A DNA stretch of 64,000 nt from Streptococcus pasteurianus. GTDB taxonomy: Bacteria > Bacillota > Bacilli > Lactobacillales > Streptococcaceae. The number at the start of each line of letters is the position of its first letter. The stretch's first letter is position 1. Below the pieces are notes generated by a model. It was not told the DNA's origin and did not search any database. It worked only from the letters and a program-made list of their open reading frames with translations. Below, piece after piece: positions 48,836-59,265 of the stretch. The position numbers and the translations under genes are program-made. Location: positions 340,501-404,500 of the forward strand of contig NZ_CP039457.1 of assembly GCF_004843545.1 (NCBI RefSeq), written 5' to 3'.

Positions 48836-49561
48836 CTAAAAATTTTGATGAGTGATTTCAGTTTTAAAGAAGTGCCAATGCTTGTATGTTTCAGAGTATT
48901 CTAAGATACGGCCATTTTTAGGATGTTTCATCGTTTTCAATTGGTAAATTACAGGTTCTTTATCTGGTAATTCTAACTGTGAAGCAATAGTTTCTGGTGC
49001 AGGGAAGATTACTTCAGTAGTTTCTCTGAATAAGGCCTCAGATAGATAGATATTGAAATCATGTCGGAAGCGTCTATAAATAGAATTGAATTTTTCTAAG
49101 GGCACATGTGAATCTAAAATATAATCATGTGGAATATAGGCTTGATGATATATATAAGGGGTGCTGTCGTTGTATTTAATACGGGTAATCTTATAATAAT
49201 ATTCACTTTTATGGAGATTCAATTTATTAAGATAATAAGGGTCGTTTCCTTTTTCGATAGAAAGCACATTTATAACATCTTGCTTTGTTGAGGAATCTTC
49301 AATATTTGAAAATTTAACGATCTTTTCTTTACGAGGTTGGGATACAAAAGTACCAACACCTTGCTTTCTAGTAATATACCCAGCTTTTTCTAGCTCTTTA
49401 AGAGCTCTAATAACGGTGATGGAGCTCACTTGATAACGAGTACAAAGCTCTGCTTCACTATAAAATCTATCACCACATATATAGTTATCTGAAATAATTT
49501 CTTCTTGTAATTCTTTTTGAATCATTCTATATTTTGGTTCTTTTTTAACCATTCTATTCAA
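48836..49561 (-). CDS. GntR/HutC-family regulator, divergent from bgaC
   Basis: A 241-residue regulator with a winged helix (ELCTRYQVSSITVIRALKEL and EKAGYITRKQGVGTFVSQ) and a UTRA domain. It is divergent from bgaC and distinct from the regulator at 45608. It is a likely second local controller of the galactosidase/PTS operon. Confidence 0.85.
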   Translation of the reverse strand: MNRMVKKEPKYRMIQKELQEEIISDNYICGDRFYSEAELCTRYQVSSITVIRALKELEKAGYITRKQGVGTFVSQPRKEKIVKFSNIEDSSTKQDVINVLSIEKGNDPYYLNKLNLHKSEYYYKITRIKYNDSTPYIYHQAYIPHDYILDSHVPLEKFNSIYRRFRHDFNIYLSEALFRETTEVIFPAPETIASQLELPDKEPVIYQLKTMKHPKNGRILEYSETYKHWHFFKTEITHQNF

Positions 49562-49690
49562 ATCCTCACAATATTAATACCAACCATTTTACTAGATAAT
49601 AACTAATTTGTAAAATTAACTTGATTATAGGCTAAGTGATGGAAAATAGCTGATTTATTTAAATATTTATAAAAAATAATAAAAAAACAC

Positions 49691-49719
49691 TTGATATAAC
49701 CACTTAATAATGTTATTAT
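49691..49719 (+). promoter_or_regulatory. Promoter and operator of the bgaC-PTS operon
   Basis: TTGATA (49691-49696), a 17-base spacer and TATTAT (49714-49719). The spacer carries TATAACCACTTAATA (49695-49709), which corresponds to the operator at 45576-45589 in inverted orientation. A third half-like copy GCGGTTATAAAG follows at 49736. Confidence 0.65.
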
Positions 49720-49755
49720 TTATATAGATAGAAGGCGGTTATAAAGGGAGAAAAA

Positions 49756-51543
49756 ATGAAGCGTTTTCAAATTAAAGAATCGTTCTTTCTTGACGGTAAG
49801 CCATTTAAGATCTTATCTGGTTCTATTCACTATTTTCGAATTCATCCAGATGACTGGTATCAGTCACTTTATAATTTAAAGGCTTTGGGATTCAATACAG
49901 TTGAAACATATGTGCCTTGGAATTTACACGAACCACGTGAGGGAGAATTTGATTTTACTGGTATTTTAGACCTAGAAAGATTTTTAACGATTGCACAGGA
50001 GTTAGGACTATATGCTATTGTTAGACCTTCACCATACATTTGTGCTGAATGGGAATTTGGTGGTTTACCGGCATGGCTACTGGAGAAAGGAGTTAGAGTT
50101 CGTTCACAAGATAAAGACTTTTTACAGGTAGTGAAACGTTATTATGAAGCATTAATTCCTAGATTGATTAAGCATCAACTTGATCAAGGAGGAAATATTC
50201 TGATGTTTCAAGTTGAAAATGAATATGGTTCTTATGGTGAAGATAAGGTTTATTTAAGAGAACTTAAGCAGATGATGCTTGAACTAGGCTTGGAAGAACC
50301 CTTCTTTACCTCAGATGGCCCTTGGCATACGGCTCTACGTGCAGGAAGCCTTATTGAAGATGATGTTTTAGTAACAGGAAATTTTGGTTCTAAAGCAAAA
50401 GAGAATTTTGCTTCTATGGAAATGTTTTTCCAGCAATATGGTAAAAAGTGGCCTCTGATGTGTATGGAGTTTTGGGATGGCTGGTTTAATCGTTGGGGGG
50501 AACCCGTGATTAAACGTGACCCTGAGGAGTTAGCTGATGCTGTCATGGAAGCTATTGAAATAGGAAGCATCAATCTTTACATGTTTCACGGTGGTACCAA
50601 TTTTGGTTTTATGAATGGCTGTTCCGCTCGGAAACAGACAGATTTACCACAGGTTACTTCATATGATTACGATGCTATATTAGATGAAGCAGGTAATCCA
50701 ACGAAAAAATTCTACATATTGCAACATCGTTTAAAAAATAAATACCCAGAGTTGCATTATGCTGCACCTTTAGTAAAGCCAACTATGGCTATAAAGGATA
50801 TTGCTCTTTCAGCTAAAACGAATTTAGTTTCAGTTCTTGAAGATATCGGTGAGTGTCATACGAGTTTTTATCCTCAGAATATGGAAGCTTTAAATCAGTC
50901 AACTGGTTATATTTTTTATCGAACTAAGTTAAATGGTTATCAGGGAAACACTGAAAAAGTGAGACTTATTGATACAAGAGATAGAGCACAAGTTTTCTTA
51001 AATGGCAACCATATTGTTACCCAGTACCAGGAAGAAATCGGAGATGATATTCAAGTTAACTTCACTTCAGAAGAGAGTCAACTTGATATTTTAGTTGAAA
51101 ATATGGGGCGGGTAAATTATGGACACAAATTAACAGCACCAAGTCAACATAAAGGAATCGGTCGTGGTGTGATGCTTGATTTACATTTTGTTAATCAATG
51201 GGAAACTTATCCTTTATCTATGAATTCTATTAAGAACCTTAAGTATTCTAGCCCTTGGCGAGAAGGAGTACCAAGTTTTTATGAATTTAAATTTCATTGT
51301 TTAAATCCAGAAGATACTTATATGGATATGTCTGGATTCGGAAAAGGAGTTGCCTTCATTAACGGCTATAATCTTGGTAGATTTTGGAATATTGGACCAA
51401 CATTGTCACTTTATATTCCTAGGGGAATGATGGTTTGTGGCGAAAATACGATTACTATTTTTGAAACAGAGGGATATTACCAAGAAACTCTAAATCTTTG
51501 CATGGAGCCTAATTTCAAAAAAATAGAAGGAGAAAATTTATGA
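49756..51543 (+). CDS. bgaC: GH35 beta-galactosidase (BgaC type)
   Basis: A 595-residue enzyme of glycoside hydrolase family 35. GH35 signatures are IVRPSPYICAEWEFGGLPAW, the acid/base Glu in FQVENEYGSYG, and the nucleophile Glu in MCMEFWDGWFNRWGE. No signal peptide is present. BgaC of S. pneumoniae cleaves Gal-beta-1,3-GalNAc or GlcNAc. Its stop overlaps the EIIB gene, so the enzyme and its PTS are one operon. Confidence 0.93.
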   Translation: MKRFQIKESFFLDGKPFKILSGSIHYFRIHPDDWYQSLYNLKALGFNTVETYVPWNLHEPREGEFDFTGILDLERFLTIAQELGLYAIVRPSPYICAEWEFGGLPAWLLEKGVRVRSQDKDFLQVVKRYYEALIPRLIKHQLDQGGNILMFQVENEYGSYGEDKVYLRELKQMMLELGLEEPFFTSDGPWHTALRAGSLIEDDVLVTGNFGSKAKENFASMEMFFQQYGKKWPLMCMEFWDGWFNRWGEPVIKRDPEELADAVMEAIEIGSINLYMFHGGTNFGFMNGCSARKQTDLPQVTSYDYDAILDEAGNPTKKFYILQHRLKNKYPELHYAAPLVKPTMAIKDIALSAKTNLVSVLEDIGECHTSFYPQNMEALNQSTGYIFYRTKLNGYQGNTEKVRLIDTRDRAQVFLNGNHIVTQYQEEIGDDIQVNFTSEESQLDILVENMGRVNYGHKLTAPSQHKGIGRGVMLDLHFVNQWETYPLSMNSIKNLKYSSPWREGVPSFYEFKFHCLNPEDTYMDMSGFGKGVAFINGYNLGRFWNIGPTLSLYIPRGMMVCGENTITIFETEGYYQETLNLCMEPNFKKIEGENL

Positions 51544-52025
51544 CAATTATTGCAGCACGTATTGATGGAAGACTTATTCATGGTCAAGTTGCAAATTTGT
51601 GGACTACCAAATTGAATATTAGTCGAATTATGGTAGTGGATGATGAAATTGTAGATAGTAGCCTTGAAAAAACAGCACTTAAGTTAGCTACACCTGCAGG
51701 AGTCAAATTATCCATTTTAACAGTAGAGAAAGCGGCGAATAATATTTTAGCAGGAAAATATGATTCACAACGTTTGATGATTGTTGCTCGTAAACCAGAT
51801 CGTTTTTTGGGATTAATTGAGCGGGGGGTTGTTATTCCTGAACTTAATGTGGGAAATATGTCACAGAGTTCTGAAACGCGTTCTGTAACACGATCAATTA
51901 ATGTTGTTAGTGATGATATAAAAGATTTTGATGCTATCAATGCGAAAGGGACAAAACTAATTGCGCAAATGGTACCAGGTGATACACCAGTAGACTTCTT
52001 ATCTTTGCTGGAAAAAGTGAGATAA
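51540..52025 (+). CDS. Mannose-family PTS EIIB component
   Basis: A 161-residue EIIB with the phospho-His in IIAARIDGRLIHGQVANLW (His15). It belongs to the mannose/GalNAc (Aga/Gad) branch. The four-base overlap with bgaC couples them. It receives phosphate from the EIIA encoded at 53763. Confidence 0.92.
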   Translation: MTIIAARIDGRLIHGQVANLWTTKLNISRIMVVDDEIVDSSLEKTALKLATPAGVKLSILTVEKAANNILAGKYDSQRLMIVARKPDRFLGLIERGVVIPELNVGNMSQSSETRSVTRSINVVSDDIKDFDAINAKGTKLIAQMVPGDTPVDFLSLLEKVR

Positions 52026-52065
52026 GTTATCAGCTATATAGCTAAAATTTTAGGAGGACAACATC

Positions 52066-52956
52066 ATGATTGAATGGTGGCAAATTTTATTATTGACTTT
52101 GTATTCGGCATATCAAATTTGTGATGAGCTGACAATTAATTCTTCTGCAGGGTCACCTGTCTTTGCAGGTTTTATCTCCGGATTAATTATGGGTGATATG
52201 ACGACGGGACTGTGGATAGGTGGTAGCTTGCAATTAATGGTACTTGGAGTTGGTACTTTTGGTGGGGCTTCACGTATTGATGCTACATCAGGAGCGGTTC
52301 TTGCAACAGCCTTTTCGGTAGCCCAAGGAATAAAACCTGAGTTAGCTATTTCAACTATTGCAGTTCCGGTGGCAGCTTTAATGGTTTACACGGACGTCCT
52401 TGGTCGTTTCTCAACAACTTACTTTGCACACTGTATTGATAAAAATATTGAAAAATTTGACTACGCAGGAATTGAACGTAATTACCTTTTGGGGGCAATT
52501 CCTTGGGGGCTATCACGTGCTTTACCAGTACTTCTTGCTTTGACATTAGGTGGTGGAGCAGTTGATGCTATTGTAAAAGGAATTGGTGAAGTACAATGGT
52601 TAGCTGATGGTTTGACTCTTGCTGGTAAGATGCTTCCGGCTCTTGGGTTTGCTATCTTACTTCGTTATTTACCAGTCAAAAGAAATCTTCATTACCTTGC
52701 TCTTGGATTTGCCGTTACAGCTATGTTGACAACTATTTACACTAATTTAACTAGTGCAGGGACAGCTATTGCAACTGTTGTCAAAGACTTTGATGCTGCG
52801 CCTTTTAAAGGTCTCCCTATGATTGGTATTGCGATTATCGGGGCAGCTCTTGCGACAATTCACTATAAGAATGGTCAAAATGCTGGTTCATCAGCAGAGA
52901 AGTCACAGCACACAGAGGTTTCAGAAAGTGGGGAAATAGAAGATGACGAAATCTAA
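52066..52956 (+). CDS. Mannose-family PTS EIIC component (GalNAc type)
   Basis: A 296-residue membrane protein with EII-Sor signatures FISGLIMGDMTTGLWIGGS and LQLMVLGVGTFGGAS. The Ser/Glu-rich tail overlaps the EIID start. Together with EIID it forms the sugar channel. Confidence 0.92.
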   Translation: MIEWWQILLLTLYSAYQICDELTINSSAGSPVFAGFISGLIMGDMTTGLWIGGSLQLMVLGVGTFGGASRIDATSGAVLATAFSVAQGIKPELAISTIAVPVAALMVYTDVLGRFSTTYFAHCIDKNIEKFDYAGIERNYLLGAIPWGLSRALPVLLALTLGGGAVDAIVKGIGEVQWLADGLTLAGKMLPALGFAILLRYLPVKRNLHYLALGFAVTAMLTTIYTNLTSAGTAIATVVKDFDAAPFKGLPMIGIAIIGAALATIHYKNGQNAGSSAEKSQHTEVSESGEIEDDEI

Positions 52957-53752
52957 TTATAAATTAACCAAAGAAGACTTTAAACAAATTAATAAACGTA
53001 GTTTGTTTACGTTTCAGTTAGGTTGGAACTATGAACGTATGCAAGGTTCAAGCTACCTTTTCATCATCCTACCTCAATTACGTAAAATGTATGGCGACGG
53101 TACCCCTGAATTGAAAGAAATGATGAAAACTCATGCTCAGTTTTTCAATACTTCCAACTTCTTCCACACTATTATTACAGGTATTGATCTTGCTTTAGAA
53201 GAGAATGAAGGCATAGAAGCTAAGGATGCGGTTAATGGTGTAAAAACTGGTCTTATGGGACCATTTGCACCAATTGGAGATTCAGTATTTGGTTCTTTAG
53301 TTCCAGCTATTATGGGATCGATTGCAGCATCTCTGGCGATGAATGGTAACCCGTTAGGAGTTTTCCTATGGATTGGTGTTACTACCTTGATTAATGTTTT
53401 TCGTTGGAAACAGTTAGAGATTGCTTACAAAGAAGGAACAAAACTTGTAACAACAATGCGAGATAAACTTTCTTCTCTTGTTGAAGCTGCCTCTGTTATG
53501 GGGGTATTCATGGTAGGTGCTCTTATTGCAACAATGATTAACTTCCAATTTACTGCAGCACCAAAAATTGGTGATAAAGTAATTGACATTCAAGATTTGT
53601 TTAATCAAATTTTCCCACGTTTAGTACCAGCATTGTTCACAGCAGGTATCTTCTGGTTATTAGGACGTAAAGGAATGACTTCTACGAAAGCTATTTTAGT
53701 TATTGTTGTTTTCGCACTTGCTATGGCTTTCTTTGGAATTCTAGGAGTTTAG
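52943..53752 (+). CDS. Mannose-family PTS EIID component (GalNAc type)
   Basis: A 269-residue EIID with FTFQLGWNYERMQGSSYLFI near the N-terminus, GVKTGLMGPFAPIGDSVFGS in the middle and hydrophobic segments at the C-terminus. It overlaps the EIIC gene by 14 bases. Confidence 0.92.
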   Translation: MTKSNYKLTKEDFKQINKRSLFTFQLGWNYERMQGSSYLFIILPQLRKMYGDGTPELKEMMKTHAQFFNTSNFFHTIITGIDLALEENEGIEAKDAVNGVKTGLMGPFAPIGDSVFGSLVPAIMGSIAASLAMNGNPLGVFLWIGVTTLINVFRWKQLEIAYKEGTKLVTTMRDKLSSLVEAASVMGVFMVGALIATMINFQFTAAPKIGDKVIDIQDLFNQIFPRLVPALFTAGIFWLLGRKGMTSTKAILVIVVFALAMAFFGILGV

Positions 53753-53762
53753 TAGGCAAAAT

Positions 53763-54164
53763 ATGGCAAAAAATTTAATTTTAGTAAGTCATGGTACTTT
53801 TTGTGAAGAATTGAAAAATAGTACTGAGATGATTATGGGACCCCAAACAAATATCTATCCTGTACCTTTACTACCTTCAGAAGGTGCGGAAGACTTCAAA
53901 GAAAAATTTCTTTCAGTTGTTGAGAACTTAGATGATTACATTGTTTTCGCAGATTTATTAGGAGGTACACCTTGTAACGTGGTGTCACGTTTATTGATGG
54001 AGGGATACCATTTCGAACTTTATGCAGGTATGAATATGCCGATGGTTATTGGTTTTCTAAACGGTGTTTTGTTAGGTTCTGAAGTTGATATCATCCATTA
54101 TGGTAAGGAAAATATTCATCGTGTGAATGATTTATTATCTGACGATAGCGAGGATGATGAGTAG
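53763..54164 (+). CDS. Mannose-family PTS EIIA component
   Basis: A 133-residue EIIA with phospho-His10 in LILVSHGTFCEELKNSTEMI and FADLLGGTPCNVVSRL. In this PTS EIIA and EIIB are separate proteins, unlike ManL. It is the last gene of the bgaC operon and ends with an acidic tail. Confidence 0.92.
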   Translation: MAKNLILVSHGTFCEELKNSTEMIMGPQTNIYPVPLLPSEGAEDFKEKFLSVVENLDDYIVFADLLGGTPCNVVSRLLMEGYHFELYAGMNMPMVIGFLNGVLLGSEVDIIHYGKENIHRVNDLLSDDSEDDE

Positions 54165-54290
54165 TCATTTGTTAGTTTCTATCCTGGTTCTAAGACTAGG
54201 GGAAACATGATTTCCGGTCGCTAATATCTAATTAGTTTCCTAGCTTAATTAAACAGCTAACTAAAGCAGAATTTGTTACATGATTATAAA

Positions 54291-54330
54291 GTTCCCCAAT
54301 CTTATGCAAAAGAAAGTTTGGGGGACTTTT
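54291..54330 (+). terminator. Terminator of the bgaC-PTS operon
   Basis: GTTCCCCAA (54291-54299) pairs with TTGGGGGAC (54318-54326) with one G-U pair, followed by TTTT. The rest of the 54165-54488 gap shows no gene. Confidence 0.75.
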
Positions 54331-54488
54331 AAGCTTAAGAGGTCAACTATAATTAGATGTTGGATGATTTTATCGGTTTATTAAATGTATGTGTTAGCAA
54401 CTAATTGTTCAAATAATAGAATGATTGTTTGAAATGAGAATAGGCTCTACTGCTAAAGTAATTAGAAATTTTAGATAAGAATTAAAAC

Positions 54489-54528
54489 GGTATATACCAT
54501 TTACAAAAATGAACATTTAGCATATAAT
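54489..54528 (+). promoter_or_regulatory. Promoter with NagR-type operator upstream of the deacetylase
   Basis: TTTACA (54500-54505), a 17-base spacer and TATAAT (54523-54528). The palindrome GGTATATACC (54489-54498) abuts the -35 and matches the core of NagR/YvoA (dre) operators controlling N-acetylglucosamine genes. Confidence 0.7.
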
Positions 54529-54552
54529 ATAAATGAATGGAGGCGTTTTTAA

Positions 54553-55701
54553 ATGACAAAGTATATTAAAGCAGATGAATTTTATTATCCATATCAAGTG
54601 AAAAAAGCTGGTTACCTAGCTATCGAAGGAGATACTTTTGGGAGCTGGCAGACTGAAGTACCAAGTGATGCTGAAATCATTGATTATACTGGTTACAGTA
54701 TTGCTCCTGGTTTAGTTGATACTCATATTCATGGTTTTGCTGGTGCAGATGTTATGGATAATAGTCAAGAGTCTTTGGAAACAATGAGTCAGGCACTTTT
54801 GGGAGCTGGGGTTACTAGTTTTTTACCAACTGGATTGACAGCATCATTTGAAACTTTAGATAATATTTGTCGTACTGCAGCTAGTTTTGTAGGTCAAGAA
54901 AGTGGAGCACGTATTCAAGGACTTTTCTTTGAAGGTCCATATTTTACTGAAAAATATAAAGGTGCGCAAAACCCTTCTTACATGCGTAACCCATCAATCG
55001 CTGAGTTAGATCAGTGGTTAGAAAGTTCAAAAGGATTGCTAAAAAAAGTTGCTTTAGCACCTGAACGTGATGAAGTGACTGAATTTATTAATTACGCACA
55101 TAAAAAAAATGTTTTTGTTGCGTTAGGACATTCTGACGCTACTTATGATCAGGCTGCAAATGCCGTAGAAGCTGGAGCTTCAATTTGGGTTCATGCTTAT
55201 AATGGTATGCGTGGACTTAATCATCGTGAACCTGGTATGGTTGGTGCAGTTTATGAACTTCCAAATACTTATGCAGAGTTAATCTGTGATGGTCATCATG
55301 TTCATCCATCAGCTTGTGAAATTTTGATGAATCAAAAACAATATGATCATGTTGTTTTGATCACTGATTGTATGAGTGCAGGTGGTCTTGAAGATGGTGA
55401 TTATATGCTGGGTGAATATCCTGTTATTGTTGAAAAAGGGACAGCTCGTTTGAAATCTAGCGGTAGTCTGGCAGGATCAATTCTCCAATTGAAAGATGCT
55501 GTCAAAAATGTTGTTAATTGGGGTGTAGCTTCAAAAGCACAAGCAATTAGCATGGCTAGTTTGATACCAGCTATTTCTGTTGGTATTGATGATAAGTGCG
55601 GAAAAATTAAAGAAGGACATAAAGCTGATTTTATTGTTCTTGATAAGGACTTTGATTTGCGAGCAACTTATTTAGGTGGCGAAAAAGTCTGGAACGCCTA
55701 A
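54553..55701 (+). CDS. nagA: N-acetylglucosamine/galactosamine-6-phosphate deacetylase
   Basis: A 382-residue amidohydrolase. The metal motif is VDTHIHGF (about residues 56-63), followed by FFEGPYFTEKYKGAQNPSYM, ALGHSDATYDQA, WVHAYNGMRGLNHREPGMVG and the catalytic Asp in LITDCMSAGG. It removes acetate from GlcNAc-6-P or GalNAc-6-P. The NagR-type operator argues for NagA; its place behind the GalNAc operon argues for a shared AgaA role. Either reading fits the sequence. Confidence 0.9.
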   Translation: MTKYIKADEFYYPYQVKKAGYLAIEGDTFGSWQTEVPSDAEIIDYTGYSIAPGLVDTHIHGFAGADVMDNSQESLETMSQALLGAGVTSFLPTGLTASFETLDNICRTAASFVGQESGARIQGLFFEGPYFTEKYKGAQNPSYMRNPSIAELDQWLESSKGLLKKVALAPERDEVTEFINYAHKKNVFVALGHSDATYDQAANAVEAGASIWVHAYNGMRGLNHREPGMVGAVYELPNTYAELICDGHHVHPSACEILMNQKQYDHVVLITDCMSAGGLEDGDYMLGEYPVIVEKGTARLKSSGSLAGSILQLKDAVKNVVNWGVASKAQAISMASLIPAISVGIDDKCGKIKEGHKADFIVLDKDFDLRATYLGGEKVWNA

Positions 55702-55708
55702 ACATGCG

Positions 55709-55736
55709 AGCCTGAGATGAGAAATCTTGGGCTTTT
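55709..55736 (+). terminator. Terminator of the deacetylase gene
   Basis: AGCCTGAGAT (55709-55718) pairs with ATCTTGGGCT (55724-55733) with two wobble pairs, followed by TTTAGTTTTT. Confidence 0.65.
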
Positions 55737-55859
55737 AGTTTTTGCTAGATGAAAACTGTTTTTTTATCTCGTCTTTGAATGCTGGATGCTGAAATTAGTG
55801 AAGATGAGATTTCAGCTATTAGTTTTTTGTTTGAACCTAGACACTAAAAGTCATTTGTG

Positions 55860-56063
55860 CTAAAATACTCTTTAAAGAGAGAAAGTCTCATGGTGTTTCT
55901 TAGCGAGTCCGAGGTGGTGGAAGTCGGATGAAACTGAAGTGGGTCGCTGGCGCTTTCGCTTAGCAAGGCTAAGTTAAAATCAGATAAATGAAGTAATAAG
56001 ATAGGGTGGAACCGCGTTTTAACGCCCCTTATGAGGTATCATATGGGTGTGTTGGCGGTTTTT
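55860..56063 (+). promoter_or_regulatory. T-box leader of glyQS
   Basis: The conserved T-box core TGGAACCGCG is at 56007-56016. The competing terminator pairs AACCGC (56010-56015) with GCGGTT (56055-56060), followed by T's. Upstream folded segments (55875-55990) represent Stem I. Uncharged tRNA-Gly would favour read-through into glyQS. Confidence 0.88.
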
Positions 56064-56130
56064 TATTATGGAAAAACGTTAGCCTCCAAGATACGTCGCA
56101 AAATTAGTTACTAAAATAAGGAGTAGATAC

Positions 56131-57048
56131 ATGTCTAAAAAATTGACGTTTCAAGAAATTATTTTGACTTTGCAACAATTTTGGAATGACCAAGGTTGTA
56201 TGTTGATGCAAGCTTATGACAATGAAAAAGGTGCTGGTACAATGAGTCCCTACACTTTCCTTCGTGCCATTGGTCCAGAACCATGGAATGCGGCTTATGT
56301 GGAACCATCACGTCGTCCAGCTGACGGTCGTTACGGTGAAAATCCTAACCGTCTTTACCAACACCACCAATTCCAAGTGGTTATGAAGCCATCACCATCA
56401 AACATTCAAGAACTTTACCTTGAATCATTGGAAAAATTAGGAATTAATCCCCTAGAACACGACATTCGTTTCGTTGAAGATAACTGGGAGAACCCATCAA
56501 CTGGTTCAGCTGGCCTTGGTTGGGAAGTTTGGCTTGACGGTATGGAAATCACTCAATTTACTTACTTCCAACAAGTTGGTGGTTTGCAAACAGGTCCTGT
56601 AACATCAGAAGTTACTTACGGTCTTGAGCGTTTGGCATCTTACATTCAAGAAGTGGATTCTGTCTATGATATTGAATGGGCACCAGGTGTTAAATATGGT
56701 GAAATCTTCCTTCAACCAGAATTTGAACACTCAAAATATTCATTTGAAATTTCTAATCAAGATATGCTTCTTGAAAACTTTGAAAAATTTGAAGCAGAAG
56801 CAAAACGTTGCTTGGATGAACACCTCGTACACCCAGCTTATGACTACGTTTTGAAATGTTCACATACTTTCAACTTACTTGATGCGCGTGGTGCGGTTTC
56901 TGTAACAGAACGTGCTGGTTACATCGCTCGTATTCGTAACTTGGCTCGTGTCGTTGCCAAAACATTTGTGGCAGAACGTAAACGCCTTGGTTACCCATTG
57001 CTTGATGAAGCAACACGTGAAAAATTATTGAAGGAGGATGTTGAATAA
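56131..57048 (+). CDS. glyQ: Glycyl-tRNA synthetase alpha subunit
   Basis: A 305-residue catalytic subunit of the alpha2beta2 glycyl-tRNA synthetase. Signature segments are [37 protein letters not shown] and [20 protein letters not shown]. It is preceded by a T-box. The stop overlaps the glyS start. Confidence 0.97.
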   Translation: MSKKLTFQEIILTLQQFWNDQGCMLMQAYDNEKGAGTMSPYTFLRAIGPEPWNAAYVEPSRRPADGRYGENPNRLYQHHQFQVVMKPSPSNIQELYLESLEKLGINPLEHDIRFVEDNWENPSTGSAGLGWEVWLDGMEITQFTYFQQVGGLQTGPVTSEVTYGLERLASYIQEVDSVYDIEWAPGVKYGEIFLQPEFEHSKYSFEISNQDMLLENFEKFEAEAKRCLDEHLVHPAYDYVLKCSHTFNLLDARGAVSVTERAGYIARIRNLARVVAKTFVAERKRLGYPLLDEATREKLLKEDVE

Positions 57049-59087
57049 TGGCTAAAAATTTACTTGTAGAACTTGGTTTAGAAGAATTACCAGCTTACGT
57101 GGTTACTCCAAGTGAAAAACAACTTGGCGATCGTATGGTAGCATTTTTGAACGAAAAACGTTTGGCATTTGAAGGCATTCAAACTTTTTCTACACCACGT
57201 CGTTTGGCTGTTCGTGTGAGTGGTCTTGCTGATGCGCAAACTGATTTAACAGAAGATTTTAAAGGTCCTTCTAAGAAAATCGCATTGGACGCTGACGGTA
57301 ACTTCACAAAAGCGGCTCAAGGATTTGTCCGTGGTAAAGGGTTGACAACTGACGATATTGAATTCCGCGAAGTTAAAGGCGAAGAGTATGTTTACGTTAC
57401 AAAACACGAAGCAGGAAAAGCTGCCAAAGAAGTGCTTATTGACATTCCAGAAATCTTGTCAGCAATGACTTTCCCAGTAAACATGCACTGGGCAAATAAT
57501 ACATTTGAATACATTCGTCCTGTTCACACATTGACTGTTCTTCTTGATGATGAAGCTCTTGACCTTGATTTCTTGGATATTCATTCAGGTCGTGTTAGCC
57601 GTGGCCACCGTTTCCTTGGTCATGAAACAGAAATTGCTAGCGCTGATTCATACGAAGAAGATTTGCGTAGAGTCTTTGTTATCGCCGACGCTAAAGAACG
57701 TCAAGACATGATTGTTAACCAAATCAAAGACATTGAAAAAGTACAAAACGTCCAAGTTGAAATCGATGACGAATTGCTTAACGAAGTCCTTAACTTGGTT
57801 GAATACCCAACTGCTTTTATGGGAAGCTTTGATACGAAATATCTTGAAGTACCAGAAGAAGTGCTTGTCACATCAATGAAAAACCATCAACGTTACTTTG
57901 TTGTCCGTGACCAAGCTGGTAAATTAATGCCAAACTTCATCTCAGTTCGTAACGGTAATGCTGAGTACCTTGAAAATGTCATTAAAGGTAATGAAAAAGT
58001 GCTCGTGGCTCGTTTGGAAGACGGTGAATTCTTCTGGCGTGAAGACCAAAAACTTAAAATTGCTGATCTTGTGGCAAAACTTGACAACGTTACATTCCAC
58101 GAAAAAATCGGTTCACTTTCTGAACACATGAAACGCAGCAAAGTAATTGCAGCTTACCTTGCCGAAAAAGCTGGGGCTTCTGCCGAAGAAAGCAAAGCTC
58201 TGGCTCGTGCTGCTGAAATTTATAAATTCGACTTATTGACTGGTATGGTTGGTGAATTTGATGAATTGCAAGGTATCATGGGTGAAAAATATGCCCTTCT
58301 TGCAGGCGAAGATGCCGCAGTAGCAACAGCTATTCGTGAACACTACCTTCCAAATTCAGCTGACGGTGACCTTCCAGAAACTAAAGTTGGTGCTCTTTTG
58401 GCACTTGCTGATAAATTGGATACTATCTTGTCATTCTTCTCAGTTGGCTTGATTCCATCAGGTTCAAATGACCCATATGCTCTTCGTCGTGCAACAGCTG
58501 GTGTTGTTCGTATCATGGATGCCTTTGGTTTGAAAATTCCAATGGATGAATTGATTGACAACCTTTACGCCTTGTCATTTGATAGCTTGACTTATGAACA
58601 CAAAGCAGAAGTTATGGATTTCATCCGTGCGCGTGTTGAAAAAATGATGAGCAAATCAGTTTCTAAAGATATTAAAGAAGCTGTTCTTGCTGGTTCAAAC
58701 TTTGTTGTGGCTGAAATGATTGAAGCTGCTGATGCTCTTGTTGAAGCAAGCAAAGCTGCTGATTATAAAGCCGCCGTTGAAAGTCTTTCACGTGTATTCA
58801 ACCTTGCTGAAAAAACACCAGCTGACGTGACTGTGGATGCAAGCTTGTTTGAAAATGATGAAGAAAAAGCTTTGGCACAAGCTGCAGCAGAATTGAACTT
58901 GTCAGGTAGCGCTAATGATAAATTGGCACAATTATTTGCTTTAAGCCCAGTTATCGACAAATTCTTTGACAATACAATGGTAATGGTGGATAATGAAGCT
59001 GTTAAAAATAATCGCTTGGCTATCCTTACTGAATTGACTGCAAAAGCTAGCAGCGTAGCAGCATTTAACAAATTGAATACCAAATAA
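57048..59087 (+). CDS. glyS: Glycyl-tRNA synthetase beta subunit
   Basis: A 679-residue tRNA-binding beta subunit. Motifs are [15 protein letters not shown] at the N-terminus, the MKNHQRYF segment and an HD-like domain. The C-terminal DALR-type region holds [17 protein letters not shown]. It overlaps glyQ by one base. Confidence 0.97.
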   Translation: MAKNLLVELGLEELPAYVVTPSEKQLGDRMVAFLNEKRLAFEGIQTFSTPRRLAVRVSGLADAQTDLTEDFKGPSKKIALDADGNFTKAAQGFVRGKGLTTDDIEFREVKGEEYVYVTKHEAGKAAKEVLIDIPEILSAMTFPVNMHWANNTFEYIRPVHTLTVLLDDEALDLDFLDIHSGRVSRGHRFLGHETEIASADSYEEDLRRVFVIADAKERQDMIVNQIKDIEKVQNVQVEIDDELLNEVLNLVEYPTAFMGSFDTKYLEVPEEVLVTSMKNHQRYFVVRDQAGKLMPNFISVRNGNAEYLENVIKGNEKVLVARLEDGEFFWREDQKLKIADLVAKLDNVTFHEKIGSLSEHMKRSKVIAAYLAEKAGASAEESKALARAAEIYKFDLLTGMVGEFDELQGIMGEKYALLAGEDAAVATAIREHYLPNSADGDLPETKVGALLALADKLDTILSFFSVGLIPSGSNDPYALRRATAGVVRIMDAFGLKIPMDELIDNLYALSFDSLTYEHKAEVMDFIRARVEKMMSKSVSKDIKEAVLAGSNFVVAEMIEAADALVEASKAADYKAAVESLSRVFNLAEKTPADVTVDASLFENDEEKALAQAAAELNLSGSANDKLAQLFALSPVIDKFFDNTMVMVDNEAVKNNRLAILTELTAKASSVAAFNKLNTK

Positions 59088-59265
59088 GAAGTGGCATTTC
59101 GCTTGCCACTCCTGACACAGTCGGCTAAAATTTTGCTAATGACTGCTAAGTTAGCATTGTCATTTTAGAGGCGTAATAGCTAATTGATTTTCTGATTTGG
59201 TAAATTATAAGAAAGGAAAAAGCGTGTAGAATTTATGGATTTTATACGTTTGGTGAGTCTTACTC

